In this document: positions 46,615-56,030 of the stretch, one piece after another
How the letters are laid out: every line of letters begins with the position of its first letter
Numbering within the stretch: position 1 is the first letter of the stretch
Notes under the pieces: model-generated
What the model was told of the DNA's origin: nothing
The model's input: only the letters and a program-made list of their open reading frames with translations
Databases searched by the model: none
Program-made: the position numbers and the translations under genes
Source: Lachnotalea glycerini
GTDB lineage: Bacteria; Bacillota; Clostridia; Lachnospirales; Lachnospiraceae
Assembly (NCBI RefSeq): GCF_003201285.1
Contig: NZ_QICS01000001.1
Coordinates: 706,678-770,677, forward strand
Length of the DNA: 64,000 nt
Direction of reading: 5' to 3'

Positions 46615-48279
46615 TTATTCCATTTCATCCTTTACATAGCCTGCAATATTATATGCATGATCAGAAATTCTTTCCAGATTACTGATTATATCAAGGAAAA
46701 CAATGCCTGACTCTGGTGTACAAAGATTATTAGAGAGTCGTTCAATATGCTTTTCTCTTAGCTCCTCTTCCATATTATCCACCATGTCTTCATATTTTAC
46801 TACTTTTCTTACATATTCAATATTTTCTTCCTTTATTGATAGAATTGCATTTTGAATGGATTTCAAACCGATATCCATAATTTGCATAATCTCATCCTGT
46901 GCACTATTTGAAAAAACGATGTTGTTCTTACATTTAAATTCTGCAAGTTCAGCTATATTTTCTGCATGATCACCGACTCTTTCAATATCATTCGCCATAT
47001 AGAATAAATTATTAATAATCATATGTTGTTTTTCAGTTAAGGATAAATTGTTAATCTTAACTAAATATTCCGTAATCAGCTTTTGAAGATTATCAATTGT
47101 TTTCTCATTTTCAAAGACAGTTTGTACCTTATTAATATCATTTTCCCTTGCCGCTTCAAATGCAAGCTTTGTGTTCGCAACTGCAATGTCGCCCATATGT
47201 GCAACTTCTAAAATTGCATTTTCTACAGCGAAAGAAGGAGATTCAAGAATTCTTTCATCTAAATGTCTTAAGGTAATCGCTTCTTCTTTTTCTGCCGTTT
47301 CTTCCTTTACTTCTGAATTTTTAATAATTACTCCAGATAATTTAACAAGCTGGTTTGCAAATGGGAATAAAATTATTGTATTTGTTACGTTAAAAATAGT
47401 ATGGAATATTGATATCTCAACACTATTGATACTACTAGAAGCAAAATCCGGAACAAATGAAAATATGATAAACATTATGATACCAAATATAATGGCTCCC
47501 ATAGTATTAAACAATAAGTGAATAACTGCTGCTCTTTTTGCCATTTTCTGAGCTCCAGCACTAGATAATAAAGCAGTAACGCAAGTACCTATATTTTGTC
47601 CAAGCGTGATGAATATAGCTGATTTCCAATTTACAATTCCATTCATTGCCAAGGTTTGTAAAATACCTACTGAAGCAGAAGAACTTTGTATTATACCTGT
47701 TACAACGGCTCCTGCCAATAATGCCAAAATCGGATTACTTCCAAGAACTGCAAAAGCCTGGCTAAAAATTGGCGCATCCTTGTATGGAGTAATAGAATCC
47801 GACATCATGCTAAGACCAATAAATAAAATACCAAAGCCTACCGCTATTTCTCCTATTATTTTCTTCTTATCACTTTTACTAAACAGTATAATAAATGAAC
47901 CAATACCAACAACTAGCGGTGCAAGAAATTCAGGTTTAAAGAAAGCCCCCCATTCGCTCATTGACACGATCCATGCTGTAACGGTGGTTCCAATGTTCGC
48001 CCCCATAATCACTCCAACAGCCTGTGTAAGATTCATTATTCCTGCATTCACAAAGCCAACTACCATTACTGTTGTTGCAGATGAACTTTGTATAATACCT
48101 GTTATAGCCGTCCCAACAAGAACTGCCAAAAATCTGTTATTTGTTAAAAATCCCAATAGCTGCTTCATCTTATTCCCAGCTGATTTTTGTAAACCGTCAG
48201 CCATTACGTTCATTCCATACAAGAATAGCCCTAGTCCTCCTATAAAACTAAAAAGCATTCCAATGTCAGTTATAGACAT
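46615..48279 (-). CDS. Na+/phosphate symporter (NptA family) with PhoU-like domain
   Basis: A 554-residue transporter. The membrane part (1-310) contains the two inverted QSSSA repeats, GIIQSSSATTVMVVGFVNAG and GIIQSSSASVGILQTLA, with GANIGTTVTAW and GQNIGTCVTALL, the hallmark of the Na/Pi-cotransporter family. The C-terminal 200 residues are a helical PhoU-like domain (DIERVGDHAENIAELAEF, ERISDHAYNIAGYV) likely to regulate uptake. AGGAGG precedes the ATG. A PhoP-box-like array lies upstream, so phosphate limitation probably induces it. Confidence 0.93.
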   Translation of the reverse strand: MSITDIGMLFSFIGGLGLFLYGMNVMADGLQKSAGNKMKQLLGFLTNNRFLAVLVGTAITGIIQSSSATTVMVVGFVNAGIMNLTQAVGVIMGANIGTTVTAWIVSMSEWGAFFKPEFLAPLVVGIGSFIILFSKSDKKKIIGEIAVGFGILFIGLSMMSDSITPYKDAPIFSQAFAVLGSNPILALLAGAVVTGIIQSSSASVGILQTLAMNGIVNWKSAIFITLGQNIGTCVTALLSSAGAQKMAKRAAVIHLLFNTMGAIIFGIIMFIIFSFVPDFASSSINSVEISIFHTIFNVTNTIILFPFANQLVKLSGVIIKNSEVKEETAEKEEAITLRHLDERILESPSFAVENAILEVAHMGDIAVANTKLAFEAARENDINKVQTVFENEKTIDNLQKLITEYLVKINNLSLTEKQHMIINNLFYMANDIERVGDHAENIAELAEFKCKNNIVFSNSAQDEIMQIMDIGLKSIQNAILSIKEENIEYVRKVVKYEDMVDNMEEELREKHIERLSNNLCTPESGIVFLDIISNLERISDHAYNIAGYVKDEME

Positions 48280-48394
48280 ATTTTGTTTCCTCCTAATGTT
48301 AAACTTCTGATGTTTATTTTACTTATTTTTTACAATTTTAAGAATAACATATAATAAAGCTTTTTATCAATAGATTTTAAAATAACCACACAAC

Positions 48395-48424
48395 TTTAAC
48401 ATGATTTTAACATAGATTTAACAT
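48395..48424. promoter_or_regulatory. PhoP-box-like array upstream of the Na/Pi symporter
   Basis: Three exact copies of TTTAACAT at 48395, 48406 and 48417, each 11 bp (one helical turn) apart, about 115 nt before the symporter start. Bacillus PhoP binds direct repeats of TT(A/C/T)A(C/T)A at this pitch. TTAACA matches that consensus. Confidence 0.7.
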
Positions 48425-48464
48425 TAAAATTCGACATATTTTTTCATAATATAAGGTATATTTA

Positions 48465-49553
48465 TTATATTATTCCACACTTTATTGTTCCCCCTCCAAC
48501 AACATAATCTCCATCATAAAAAACAACAGCCTGCCCTGGTGTAATAGCCCTTTGTGGCTCATCAAAGTTACACAAAACAGATCCATCCGCCAACTTTTCT
48601 ATTGTACATAAATCACCCTTATGACTATAGCGAATCTTAGCCATAACTTGCATTTTTTGTGTCAAATCCTCTATAGACATAAAATTAATATTGTTTGCAA
48701 TCAATTTATTTGCATAAACATCATCGGCATTTCCTATCACAACCTCATTTGTTTCTGTTCGAATCTCTGTTACAAATACAGGATGTCCCATTGACAGATT
48801 CAGTCCTTTTCTCTGTCCGATTGTATAATGAGTAATCCCCTTATGCTTTCCAATTACATTCCCATCAAAATCTACGAAATTACCCTCTAATGATTGATAC
48901 TGAGAGTTCTCTTCAATAAATTTCGCATAATCATTATCTGGAACAAAGCATATTTCCTGACTATCCGGCTTATTAGCCACCTTAAGGCCGATTTTCTTTG
49001 CAATTTCTCTAATTGCATCCTTTGTATACTCTCCCACTGGCATCAGGGTATGTGATAGCTGATATTGAGTTAAATTGTAAAGAGCATAAGTTTGATCCTT
49101 ATCTGCAGTGACCGATTTTTTTAACGTATATCTGCCATTTTTAAGCTTTTCTACCTGCGCATAATGCCCCGTTGCAATGTAATTTGCACCTATTTCTAGA
49201 CTTCTGTTAAGTAACGATTCCCATTTTACGTATCTGTTGCAAGCAATACATGGGTTTGGAGTTCTTCCGTGTATGTACTCATTTATAAAATAATCTATTA
49301 CATTTTCTTTAAACTCACTTTTGAAATTCATGACATAATAGGGAATTTCTAAATCATTGGCTACTCTTCTGGCATCATCAACAGCACTTAAGCCGCAGCA
49401 CCCGCCATTTTCTTCCTGTATATCTATATTTTCATCCTGCCATATCTGCATAGTCGCCCCTATGACTTCATAGCCCTGTTTCTTCAAAAGATAGGCTGCT
49501 ACAGAGGAATCAACTCCTCCAGACATTCCTATGACCACTTTTTTCTTATCCAT
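48465..49553 (-). CDS. mnmA: tRNA-specific 2-thiouridylase MnmA
   Basis: A 362-residue enzyme that thiolates U34 of Lys, Glu and Gln tRNAs. PP-loop [18 protein letters not shown], first catalytic cysteine in [13 protein letters not shown]-like block (NPCIACNRY), second in SQEICFVPD, and [10 protein letters not shown]. The ATG at 49553 lies 5 nt after GGAGG; the earlier ATG at 49565 overlaps that site. It is downstream of the cysteine desulfurase that probably supplies its sulfur. Confidence 0.95.
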   Translation of the reverse strand: MDKKKVVIGMSGGVDSSVAAYLLKKQGYEVIGATMQIWQDENIDIQEENGGCCGLSAVDDARRVANDLEIPYYVMNFKSEFKENVIDYFINEYIHGRTPNPCIACNRYVKWESLLNRSLEIGANYIATGHYAQVEKLKNGRYTLKKSVTADKDQTYALYNLTQYQLSHTLMPVGEYTKDAIREIAKKIGLKVANKPDSQEICFVPDNDYAKFIEENSQYQSLEGNFVDFDGNVIGKHKGITHYTIGQRKGLNLSMGHPVFVTEIRTETNEVVIGNADDVYANKLIANNINFMSIEDLTQKMQVMAKIRYSHKGDLCTIEKLADGSVLCNFDEPQRAITPGQAVVFYDGDYVVGGGTIKCGII

Positions 49554-49609
49554 ATGTTCCTCCATCTGACCAATTACTTGTAGAAATCAAAATTTATATT
49601 TTTACAATT

Positions 49610-49649
49610 ATCTATGTTCACTTAAAATATAGTTAAAGTGAACATAGAT
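49610..49649. repeat. 14-bp inverted repeat between nifS-like gene and mnmA
   Basis: ATCTATGTTCACTT / AAGTGAACATAGAT (49610-49623, 49636-49649), perfect, 12-nt loop. There is no T-tract on the minus side. It could be an RNA hairpin or an operator; undecided. Confidence 0.6.
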
Positions 49650-49728
49650 ATTGAAAATACACACCTTATATATACGGTATGATAGACAATTTATTCCTAA
49701 ATACTATAACAGTAATCTAAAAAAATAA

Positions 49729-50907
49729 CTAGTACTTGCCAAAAATTTCTTCATATCGATTATTCTTTTCTCGTAACTCCTTCACCTGCTTTTTTAAGGT
49801 ATCCACTACATAATCCAGTTCCTCAAATGTATTTTGATCACTGAGTGTCATTCGTAATGTGCCATAGGCTATTTCATCTGGTAAGCCAATTGCAGTTAGT
49901 ACATGAGATGGTATTTTAGAACCTGACGAACAGGCTGAACCAACTGACGCGCAGACTCCAGCCGTATCAAGCATAACCAGCAAATTATCTCCTTCAATAA
50001 ATTGAAAGCTTATATTTACATTATTCGGCAGCCTAGCCTTATTGCTTCCATTTAATCTTGTAAACGGAATTTCATAAAGAATTCTCTTAGTCAGATAATC
50101 TCTTAGCTTCATTTCCTTCTTACTTCTTTGTTCTAGCTTTTCAATGGCTATTTTAGTTGCTTCGCCAAACCCTACTATACCAGGAACATTTTCTGTTCCA
50201 GCCCTTTTTCCTTTTTCTTGTCCACCACCATAAATAAGAGGTAAAACTTCTATATTGTTACGTATATATAAAAAGCCTACTCCCTTTGGACCGTTTAGCT
50301 TATGTGCACTTGCACTTAACATATCAATATTGCACTCTTCTACATCAATAGGTATGTGCCCAAACGCCTGTACTGCATCCGTGTGAAAAATAATATTCTT
50401 TTCTCTGGCTAATTTTCCAATTTCTTTGATTGGTTCTACTGTTCCAATCTCATTATTTGCAAACATAACAGAAATCATTTTAGTATATGGTTTGATACTG
50501 TTTTTTAACTGCTCTAGATTGATGATTCCGTTTTCGTCTACATTTAGATAAGTGACTTCTACATTTTGTTTTTCTAAAAATTTACATGTGTTTAATATAG
50601 CATGGTGCTCAATTCTCGATGTGATTATGTGCCTTTTTTCCAATTTATTTTTATTCGCTACTATATTGAGTGCCCAGTTATCTGACTCACTTCCTCCTGA
50701 TGTATAATATATTTCATCTGATTTAGCATGAATTGCATTTGCTATTATTTCTCTGCTCTTCAAGATTGAATTTTTATTTTTTTCTCCAAAATCATAGATA
50801 GAAGAAGGATTGCCATAGCTTCTTGCATAATAAGGAAGCATAGCTCTAATTACTCTTTCTGAAGTCTGAGTTGTAGCCGCATTATCAAGATAAATGAATT
50901 TTCCCAC
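49729..50907 (-). CDS. Cysteine desulfurase (NifS/IscS-like)
   Basis: About 392 residues, PLP-dependent, converting cysteine to alanine and enzyme-bound persulfide. Start region FIYLDNAATTQTSERVI, PLP lysine in SASAHKLNGPKGVGFLY, catalytic cysteine in GVCASVGSACSSGSKIPS. The start is GTG at 50907, 6 nt after GGAGGGG; the ATG at 50925 lies before that site. No IscU is adjacent; neighbour mnmA suggests sulfur delivery for tRNA thiolation. Confidence 0.93.
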   Translation of the reverse strand: MGKFIYLDNAATTQTSERVIRAMLPYYARSYGNPSSIYDFGEKNKNSILKSREIIANAIHAKSDEIYYTSGGSESDNWALNIVANKNKLEKRHIITSRIEHHAILNTCKFLEKQNVEVTYLNVDENGIINLEQLKNSIKPYTKMISVMFANNEIGTVEPIKEIGKLAREKNIIFHTDAVQAFGHIPIDVEECNIDMLSASAHKLNGPKGVGFLYIRNNIEVLPLIYGGGQEKGKRAGTENVPGIVGFGEATKIAIEKLEQRSKKEMKLRDYLTKRILYEIPFTRLNGSNKARLPNNVNISFQFIEGDNLLVMLDTAGVCASVGSACSSGSKIPSHVLTAIGLPDEIAYGTLRMTLSDQNTFEELDYVVDTLKKQVKELREKNNRYEEIFGKY

Positions 50908-50985
50908 TCTATTCCCCTCCAACATGTTCTTATATTGTAGTTTGTTGAATAAAATATTAAAAATATTATTGATTAAGGTTCATTA

Positions 50986-52509
50986 ATGAAAAAACAACAT
51001 ACTATAATAAAAGGAACTTTATATTTAACAATAGCCGGATTTATCAGCCGGATTATTGGCTTTTTTTATAGAATATTCCTATCTCATACAATAGGTGCAG
51101 AAGGTATGGGAATTTATCAACTTATTTTTCCCATCTACATACTTTGCTTCTCTTTGACCGTATCTGGAATACATACCGGAATATCTCGGTTTACATCTGC
51201 TCAAATGGCATCTAATAACAAGAACGGAGCATTGAAGGTTCTCTTGGCCGGATTGATTTTAGCTGTCCTGCCCTCTATCTTTGTTAGTTATCTGATTTAC
51301 TCGAATGCTTCTTACATTGCCTATCATTTTTTAAATGAAGTCAGATGTATTGATCTGCTTAAAATAATTTCACTATCCGTTCCATTTGGTGCAATACATA
51401 CCTGTATCAATGGATATTATTATGGTATTAAAAAAGCTGAGATCCCTGCAATTTCTCAACTCATTGAACAAATTGTCCGCGTCTTAAGTGTATATGTTAT
51501 TTATCTTGTTTTAATGGAAAAGGGTCTTCCAATCACTCCTGCTATTGCAGCCATTGGCATTGTTATTGGGGAAATTGCTTCTGTATTGTTTACTACTACG
51601 TTTATTTTAATGCAAACCAACCTACCTCTAACATTTAAAATAGTAAACCGTATTCCTCTAACTTATTTTAAAAATATTTTTACTCTTTCTCTTCCACTTA
51701 CAGCAAATCGAGTTGTAATTACTTTACTGCAAAGCATTGAAGCGGTACTCATACCGATTCAACTCAGAAAATATGGATTGTCCTCTAGTAATTCTCTTAG
51801 CATATATGGGATCTTAACCGGAATGTCACTACCGCTGATCCTTTTCCCTTCTACATTTACAAACTCGCTTTCTGTCATGCTATTGCCTGATGTGGCGGAG
51901 GCACAAGCTTCTTCAAATATGAACCGAATACGTCATACCTCAAAAGTAACTATACAATACTGTCTGATTCTTGGAATTCTTTGCACCGGAATTTTTTTAA
52001 GCTTTGGTTATGATATTGGAAACATTATTTTTAACAATAATTTATCTGGAGAATTTATCATTACTCTGGCTTGGATATGTCCTTTCCTATATTTATCGAC
52101 CACGCTTAATAGTATTTTACACGGTCTTGGCAAAACAACAACCACTTTTATCCATAGCTTACTATCAATCTTAATTCGTATTCTTTTTATTGTTTTATGT
52201 GTTCCACGTTTTGGTATACAAGGGTATCTATGGGGATTATTAATCGGACAATTAGTGATGACTCTTTTAAATTATATTGTACTTAATAAATATATTCCTA
52301 TAACCATATCCTTATATACATGGATAGTAAAACCTGTTGAGATTTTATGCATAGCCATCTGCTTTGGAGTATATACCAATATTCTTTTAAATAAGTTACC
52401 ATTTTCTTTTGATTTGTTAAATGTGACTATATCCTGTGCTTGTACCACGGTCATATATTTAGTGATGCTTAATTGGATAAAATTATTTCCTGTACGCAAT
52501 ACTCAATAA
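50986..52509 (+). CDS. Polysaccharide/lipid II flippase, SpoVB/MurJ-like (MATE/MOP)
   Basis: A 507-residue protein with about 14 membrane helices. The opening KGTLYLTIAGFISRIIGFFYRIFLSHTIGAEGMGIYQLIFP is characteristic of the SpoVB/YtgP (MurJ-like) group of the MOP flippase superfamily. These move lipid-linked cell-wall precursors across the membrane; SpoVB acts in spore cortex synthesis. Sequence alone does not separate SpoVB from the vegetative YtgP. It is divergent from the cysteine desulfurase gene. Confidence 0.85.
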   Translation: MKKQHTIIKGTLYLTIAGFISRIIGFFYRIFLSHTIGAEGMGIYQLIFPIYILCFSLTVSGIHTGISRFTSAQMASNNKNGALKVLLAGLILAVLPSIFVSYLIYSNASYIAYHFLNEVRCIDLLKIISLSVPFGAIHTCINGYYYGIKKAEIPAISQLIEQIVRVLSVYVIYLVLMEKGLPITPAIAAIGIVIGEIASVLFTTTFILMQTNLPLTFKIVNRIPLTYFKNIFTLSLPLTANRVVITLLQSIEAVLIPIQLRKYGLSSSNSLSIYGILTGMSLPLILFPSTFTNSLSVMLLPDVAEAQASSNMNRIRHTSKVTIQYCLILGILCTGIFLSFGYDIGNIIFNNNLSGEFIITLAWICPFLYLSTTLNSILHGLGKTTTTFIHSLLSILIRILFIVLCVPRFGIQGYLWGLLIGQLVMTLLNYIVLNKYIPITISLYTWIVKPVEILCIAICFGVYTNILLNKLPFSFDLLNVTISCACTTVIYLVMLNWIKLFPVRNTQ

Positions 52510-52545
52510 AGATAAAATTATTTTCATCCAATACGAGGTACACAG

Positions 52546-52574
52546 TCGACAATCATCTTAAAATATATTATAAT
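52546..52574 (+). promoter_or_regulatory. Promoter of the DAHP synthase gene
   Basis: TCGACA (52546-52551), 17-bp spacer, TATAAT (52569-52574), 43 nt before the ATG. Confidence 0.65.
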
Positions 52575-52617
52575 AGAAAAAGTTTACAAATAAGATGCAA
52601 TCATGAGGAGAAAAGCA

Positions 52618-53649
52618 ATGAGTTTCAAATTTATTAAGCAATTACCTATTCCTGAGAAAATTAGAGAACAATATCCTCTTCCAGAAGCTTTAGCAAAATT
52701 GAAAGAAAAACGTGATGCTGAAATCAGTGATATCATAGCTGGAAAATCCAATAAATTTTTAGTTATCATAGGTCCTTGCTCGGCTGATAATGAAGATGCA
52801 GTTTGTGATTATGTGAGCAGGCTTTCTAAGGTTTCGGAAAAAGTAAAGGATAAGCTGATTTTAATTCCGAGAATTTATACAAATAAACCAAGGACAACAG
52901 GTGAAGGTTATAAAGGAATGGTACATCAACCAGACCCTGAAAAAGAACCTGATCTATTTGCAGGCGTTATTGCAATGCGAAAAATGCATATACGTGCAAT
53001 TGAGGAAAGTGGGCTGACTGCCGCTGATGAAATGCTTTATCCAGATAATTGGAGATATTTATCTGACATCTTGTCTTATGTTGCAATTGGTGCACGTTCA
53101 GTTGAAAACCAGCAACATCGATTAACGGTAAGCGGATTAGAGGTTCCTGCCGGTATGAAAAATCCTACCAGTGGTGATTTCTCAGTTATGTTAAATTCAG
53201 TTGTAGCTGCTCAGCAAGGTCACACCTTTATTTACCGGGGCTGGGAAGTAAAAACAAATGGAAACAGCCTAACACACTGCATCCTAAGAGGTTCTGTTAA
53301 CAAGCACGGACAATCTCTTCCTAATTATCATTATGAGGATTTAAACCTTCTACTGAATCTTTACAACGAACGTGATTTACAAAATCCTGCTGTTATCGTA
53401 GACGCAAACCATGCGAATTCGAATAAACAATATGCTGAGCAGATTCGAATTGTGAAAGAAGTAATGCATAGCAGAATTCTTTCTCCTGATATCAATCGCT
53501 TTGTGAAAGGTGTTATGATTGAAAGCTATATTGAACCAGGCAGCCAAAAAATAAGTGATCATATTTATGGTAAATCCATTACTGATCCTTGTCTTGGGTG
53601 GGAATCTACAGAACGCCTTATTTATGAATTAGCGGAACTTAACCGCTAA
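52618..53649 (+). CDS. aroF: 3-deoxy-7-phosphoheptulonate synthase (class I, AroFGH type)
   Basis: A 343-residue enzyme joining PEP and erythrose 4-phosphate, the first step to aromatic amino acids. FLVIIGPCSADNEDAV, RIYTNKPRTTGEGYKG, ARSVENQQHR, ILRGSVNKHGQSLPNYH and VDANHANSNKQ are class I motifs. The ATG at 52618 lies 7 nt after GAGGAG; the ATG at 52603 precedes that site. The N-terminal extension is short, as in feedback-regulated E. coli-type enzymes; which amino acid inhibits it is not visible. The symbol aroF is generic. Confidence 0.92.
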   Translation: MSFKFIKQLPIPEKIREQYPLPEALAKLKEKRDAEISDIIAGKSNKFLVIIGPCSADNEDAVCDYVSRLSKVSEKVKDKLILIPRIYTNKPRTTGEGYKGMVHQPDPEKEPDLFAGVIAMRKMHIRAIEESGLTAADEMLYPDNWRYLSDILSYVAIGARSVENQQHRLTVSGLEVPAGMKNPTSGDFSVMLNSVVAAQQGHTFIYRGWEVKTNGNSLTHCILRGSVNKHGQSLPNYHYEDLNLLLNLYNERDLQNPAVIVDANHANSNKQYAEQIRIVKEVMHSRILSPDINRFVKGVMIESYIEPGSQKISDHIYGKSITDPCLGWESTERLIYELAELNR

Positions 53650-53706
53650 CATTTCATATTGATTAGTGAACTATAGCTAAGTGTTTGTCTTTGTATATTA
53701 CAAACT

Positions 53707-53756
53707 AGCCCATATTTTGGGCATCCTTATGCCTATCCTCTCGGATGGGCTTTTTT
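53707..53756 (+). terminator. Terminator of DAHP synthase gene, overlapping xerD 3' end
   Basis: AGCCCAT (53707-53713) pairs with ATGGGCT (53745-53751), followed by T6. The loop holds a smaller GGCAT pairing. The downstream arm and T-tract lie within the last eight codons of the convergent xerD gene. Confidence 0.75.
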
Positions 53757-54617
53757 ATATACTTCTCTAATTCGGTTATGACTCATGTTTGCATAAATTT
53801 GAGTAGTCGATATATCAGAATGGCCAAGCATCTCCTGAACGGATTTTAAATCAGCTCCATTTTCTACTAAATGAGCAGCAAAGGAATGTCGCAAAGTATG
53901 TGGAGTAATCTCTGATTTAATACCTGCTTTTTTAGCATAATGCTTTATTAATTTCCAAAATCCCTGTCTGCTCATAGATTTCCCAGAGCAATTGGCAAAT
54001 AAAATCTGATTTTCTTCCTCATCAATCATAATACTTCTTGAATTATTCATATATTGTTCTAATGCATCCTTTGCTTTATCTCCAAATGGTATAACTCTTT
54101 CTTTATTTTTATCATGGCATACAATATATCCAACATCTATATTTACATCTGAACATTTAAGAGAAATTAATTCTGTAACTCGAATACCCGTAGCATAAAG
54201 TAATTCAAGCATTGCCTTATCACGCATTTCTTTTGGACTAGAGCTTTTCACCTGATTCAGAAGCTGCTCTACCTCTCCCACAGTTAAAACATCAGGTATC
54301 TTTTTCTCTAGCTTAGGAGATTTTAACAGTTCAGCAATATCACTGCTTATCTTTTTTTCTTTAAACAGGTAATTAAAGAAAGCTTTTATTGAAGCAATAT
54401 TTCTTGAAATCGTTGATGTCGCAAATCCCTTACGCTCTAAATATAAAATATAAGAATTTAGATTGGTAAAAGTAATTTTGCTAACATCATAAATATTTAG
54501 TTGCATAAAATAAGCCTCCATTTTTCTTAAATCTCTCTGATACGAAAGCTCAGTATTACCTGTTGTTTTTTTTACATTATGTAAATACTCGATAAATGCC
54601 ACTATATTCTGTTCCAT
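53733..54617 (-). CDS. xerD: Tyrosine recombinase XerD
   Basis: A 294-residue site-specific recombinase of the XerC/D class, resolving chromosome dimers. The N-terminal SAM-like DNA-binding domain covers 1-90. Catalytic residues are in YATGIRVTELISLK (R), CHDKNKERVIP (K), TPHTLRHSFAAHLVENG (HxxR), MLGHSDISTTQIYANM (H and Y). Length and context (spoIIM, nudix upstream) match chromosomal XerD of Firmicutes rather than a phage integrase. GAGGG lies 6 nt before the ATG. Confidence 0.9.
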   Translation of the reverse strand: MEQNIVAFIEYLHNVKKTTGNTELSYQRDLRKMEAYFMQLNIYDVSKITFTNLNSYILYLERKGFATSTISRNIASIKAFFNYLFKEKKISSDIAELLKSPKLEKKIPDVLTVGEVEQLLNQVKSSSPKEMRDKAMLELLYATGIRVTELISLKCSDVNIDVGYIVCHDKNKERVIPFGDKAKDALEQYMNNSRSIMIDEEENQILFANCSGKSMSRQGFWKLIKHYAKKAGIKSEITPHTLRHSFAAHLVENGADLKSVQEMLGHSDISTTQIYANMSHNRIREVYKKAHPRG

Positions 54618-54670
54618 TTTATTCCCTCACAATTTTTACCAAAATGTTACAAATGTGTTATATAATTAGT

Positions 54671-54716
54671 ATTATAATAAGAAAATGGCGTAAAATCAAA
54701 CAATATTTTACGCCAT
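54671..54716 (-). promoter_or_regulatory. Terminator of spoIIM overlapping xerD promoter
   Basis: The 12-bp hairpin ATGGCGTAAAAT / ATTTTACGCCAT (54685-54716) followed by TTTTCTTATT terminates spoIIM on the minus strand. Its loop and 3' arm contain a promoter for xerD: TTGATT (54694-54699), 17-bp spacer, TATAAT (54671-54676). Confidence 0.7.
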
Positions 54717-54806
54717 AATTTGGGAATTCTATAAAAGCACAACATATCCTTACATAATAAGAATAAACTACTACATCTTGTAATATTATTTTTAATTTTA
54801 ATTGCC

Positions 54807-55430
54807 TTATCCATTTAAATCAATTAAGTTTATCAAACTTTTTAAGATAAACGGATTAATATAACTTTCTAATATAACACCAATTGAAATAATGATAATT
54901 CCAATCACTAAAAACAAAATATACTCAATGATATTTTGCTTTCGTAATGTTTTCTTATCAAGAAACCTTTTGTCTATAATTTTATCAGAGTAAAATAAAA
55001 TAACTGGTATATAAATTAAAAATTGAGGAAATATTCCTCCCATACAAACCAAGATTCCCTTTAATCCAAATTTTAATATTGCCACAGATAGCAGCACACC
55101 GCTTGAGAAGCCTAGCCACATAAATAACAGACTAATAACAGGTATCCCTATATTAGTTATACCTAGAATTCCTATGAGCAAGAATAGCTTAATACGCTCC
55201 TTAAAGACATATATAAACAATCTGCTGAAATTAATCTGAGTATGTTGAAAGTTTAATAAAAAATATTCACCCATTAAACCTACTCCCAGAATATATGCTC
55301 TTCCAAAAACATTTGTAAAAACAATACCACTGAGAAAGCTCACCATAAATAATATTAAAAAAAGTTTTTTATGGACTATCTTTGTTTTTAAAATAATATT
55401 CACCTTAACTGAAACATGCTGTTTATTCAT
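54807..55430 (-). CDS. spoIIM: Stage II sporulation protein M
   Basis: About 207 residues with five membrane helices. SpoIIM with SpoIID and SpoIIP drives engulfment of the forespore. FLSGIVFTNVFG, GVLLSVAILKFGLKGILVCMGGIFPQFLIYIP and the final hydrophobic segment are typical. I place the start at the ATG at 55430; it has only a weak ribosome binding site. The open frame runs back to 55532 inside the nudix gene. The gene is strong evidence that the organism makes spores. Confidence 0.85.
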   Translation of the reverse strand: MNKQHVSVKVNIILKTKIVHKKLFLILFMVSFLSGIVFTNVFGRAYILGVGLMGEYFLLNFQHTQINFSRLFIYVFKERIKLFLLIGILGITNIGIPVISLLFMWLGFSSGVLLSVAILKFGLKGILVCMGGIFPQFLIYIPVILFYSDKIIDKRFLDKKTLRKQNIIEYILFLVIGIIIISIGVILESYINPFILKSLINLIDLNG

Positions 55431-55464
55431 TATATGCAATTCATATAATTTGAATGACTTAAAA

Positions 55465-56001
55465 TTAGCAGTATTTCGCTTTATAAGCAAACAAAGCTGA
55501 AACCGTTTTGGCATCCTGAATCTTACCTTCAAAAATCATATCATATAGCTCTTCCAGCTCAAATGCTTCAACATCTACAAATTCATCTTCATCCAGGTTC
55601 TGACAGGTTTTAATCAAGTCTCTGGCAACAAAAACATCAATTCTTTCATTGCAAAATGCAACTGTCGTTCTTAGTGATATTAAGAATTCAAGATTGCTTG
55701 ATTTAAAGCCTGTTTCTTCTTCCAATTCTCGTGAAGCACAATCATACATAGCCTCTTCTATTGAGTTTAAGCCACCTGCTGGTATCTCTATGGTAAACCT
55801 GTCTATTGCATTTCTATATTGTTTCACCATTAAAATCTTACCTTCTTTTGTAATTGGGATCACGGCTGCTGCCCCCTTATGTCCAATGAAATCCCATTGT
55901 GCAACTGTGCCATTAGGTATTTCTACATAGTCCTTGTATATTTCTATAATTTGTCCTTTATGTACAAGCTCACGCTTTATTCTATTATATTTTTCAGCCA
56001 T
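55465..56001 (-). CDS. NUDIX hydrolase, ADP-ribose pyrophosphatase-like
   Basis: A 178-residue nudix enzyme. The nudix box GGLNSIEEAMYDCASREL continues to EEETGF (G-x5-E-x7-RELxEExGF), and the upstream KQYRNAIDRFTIEIPAG is typical of ADP-ribose pyrophosphatases (NudF). The ATG at 56001 lies 6 nt after GGAG; the frame extends to 56061 over the end of proC. In Firmicutes this gene often precedes spoIIM and xerD, as here. Confidence 0.92.
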   Translation of the reverse strand: MAEKYNRIKRELVHKGQIIEIYKDYVEIPNGTVAQWDFIGHKGAAAVIPITKEGKILMVKQYRNAIDRFTIEIPAGGLNSIEEAMYDCASRELEEETGFKSSNLEFLISLRTTVAFCNERIDVFVARDLIKTCQNLDEDEFVDVEAFELEELYDMIFEGKIQDAKTVSALFAYKAKYC

Positions 56002-56030
56002 TTTATTCTCCGTTCTTTCATTAAAATAAG

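Noticed and set aside
53733-54617. Integrase of a mobile element
   Set aside because: The recombinase sits in a conserved core context (spoIIM, nudix, proC) with no attachment repeats or phage genes; it is chromosomal XerD.
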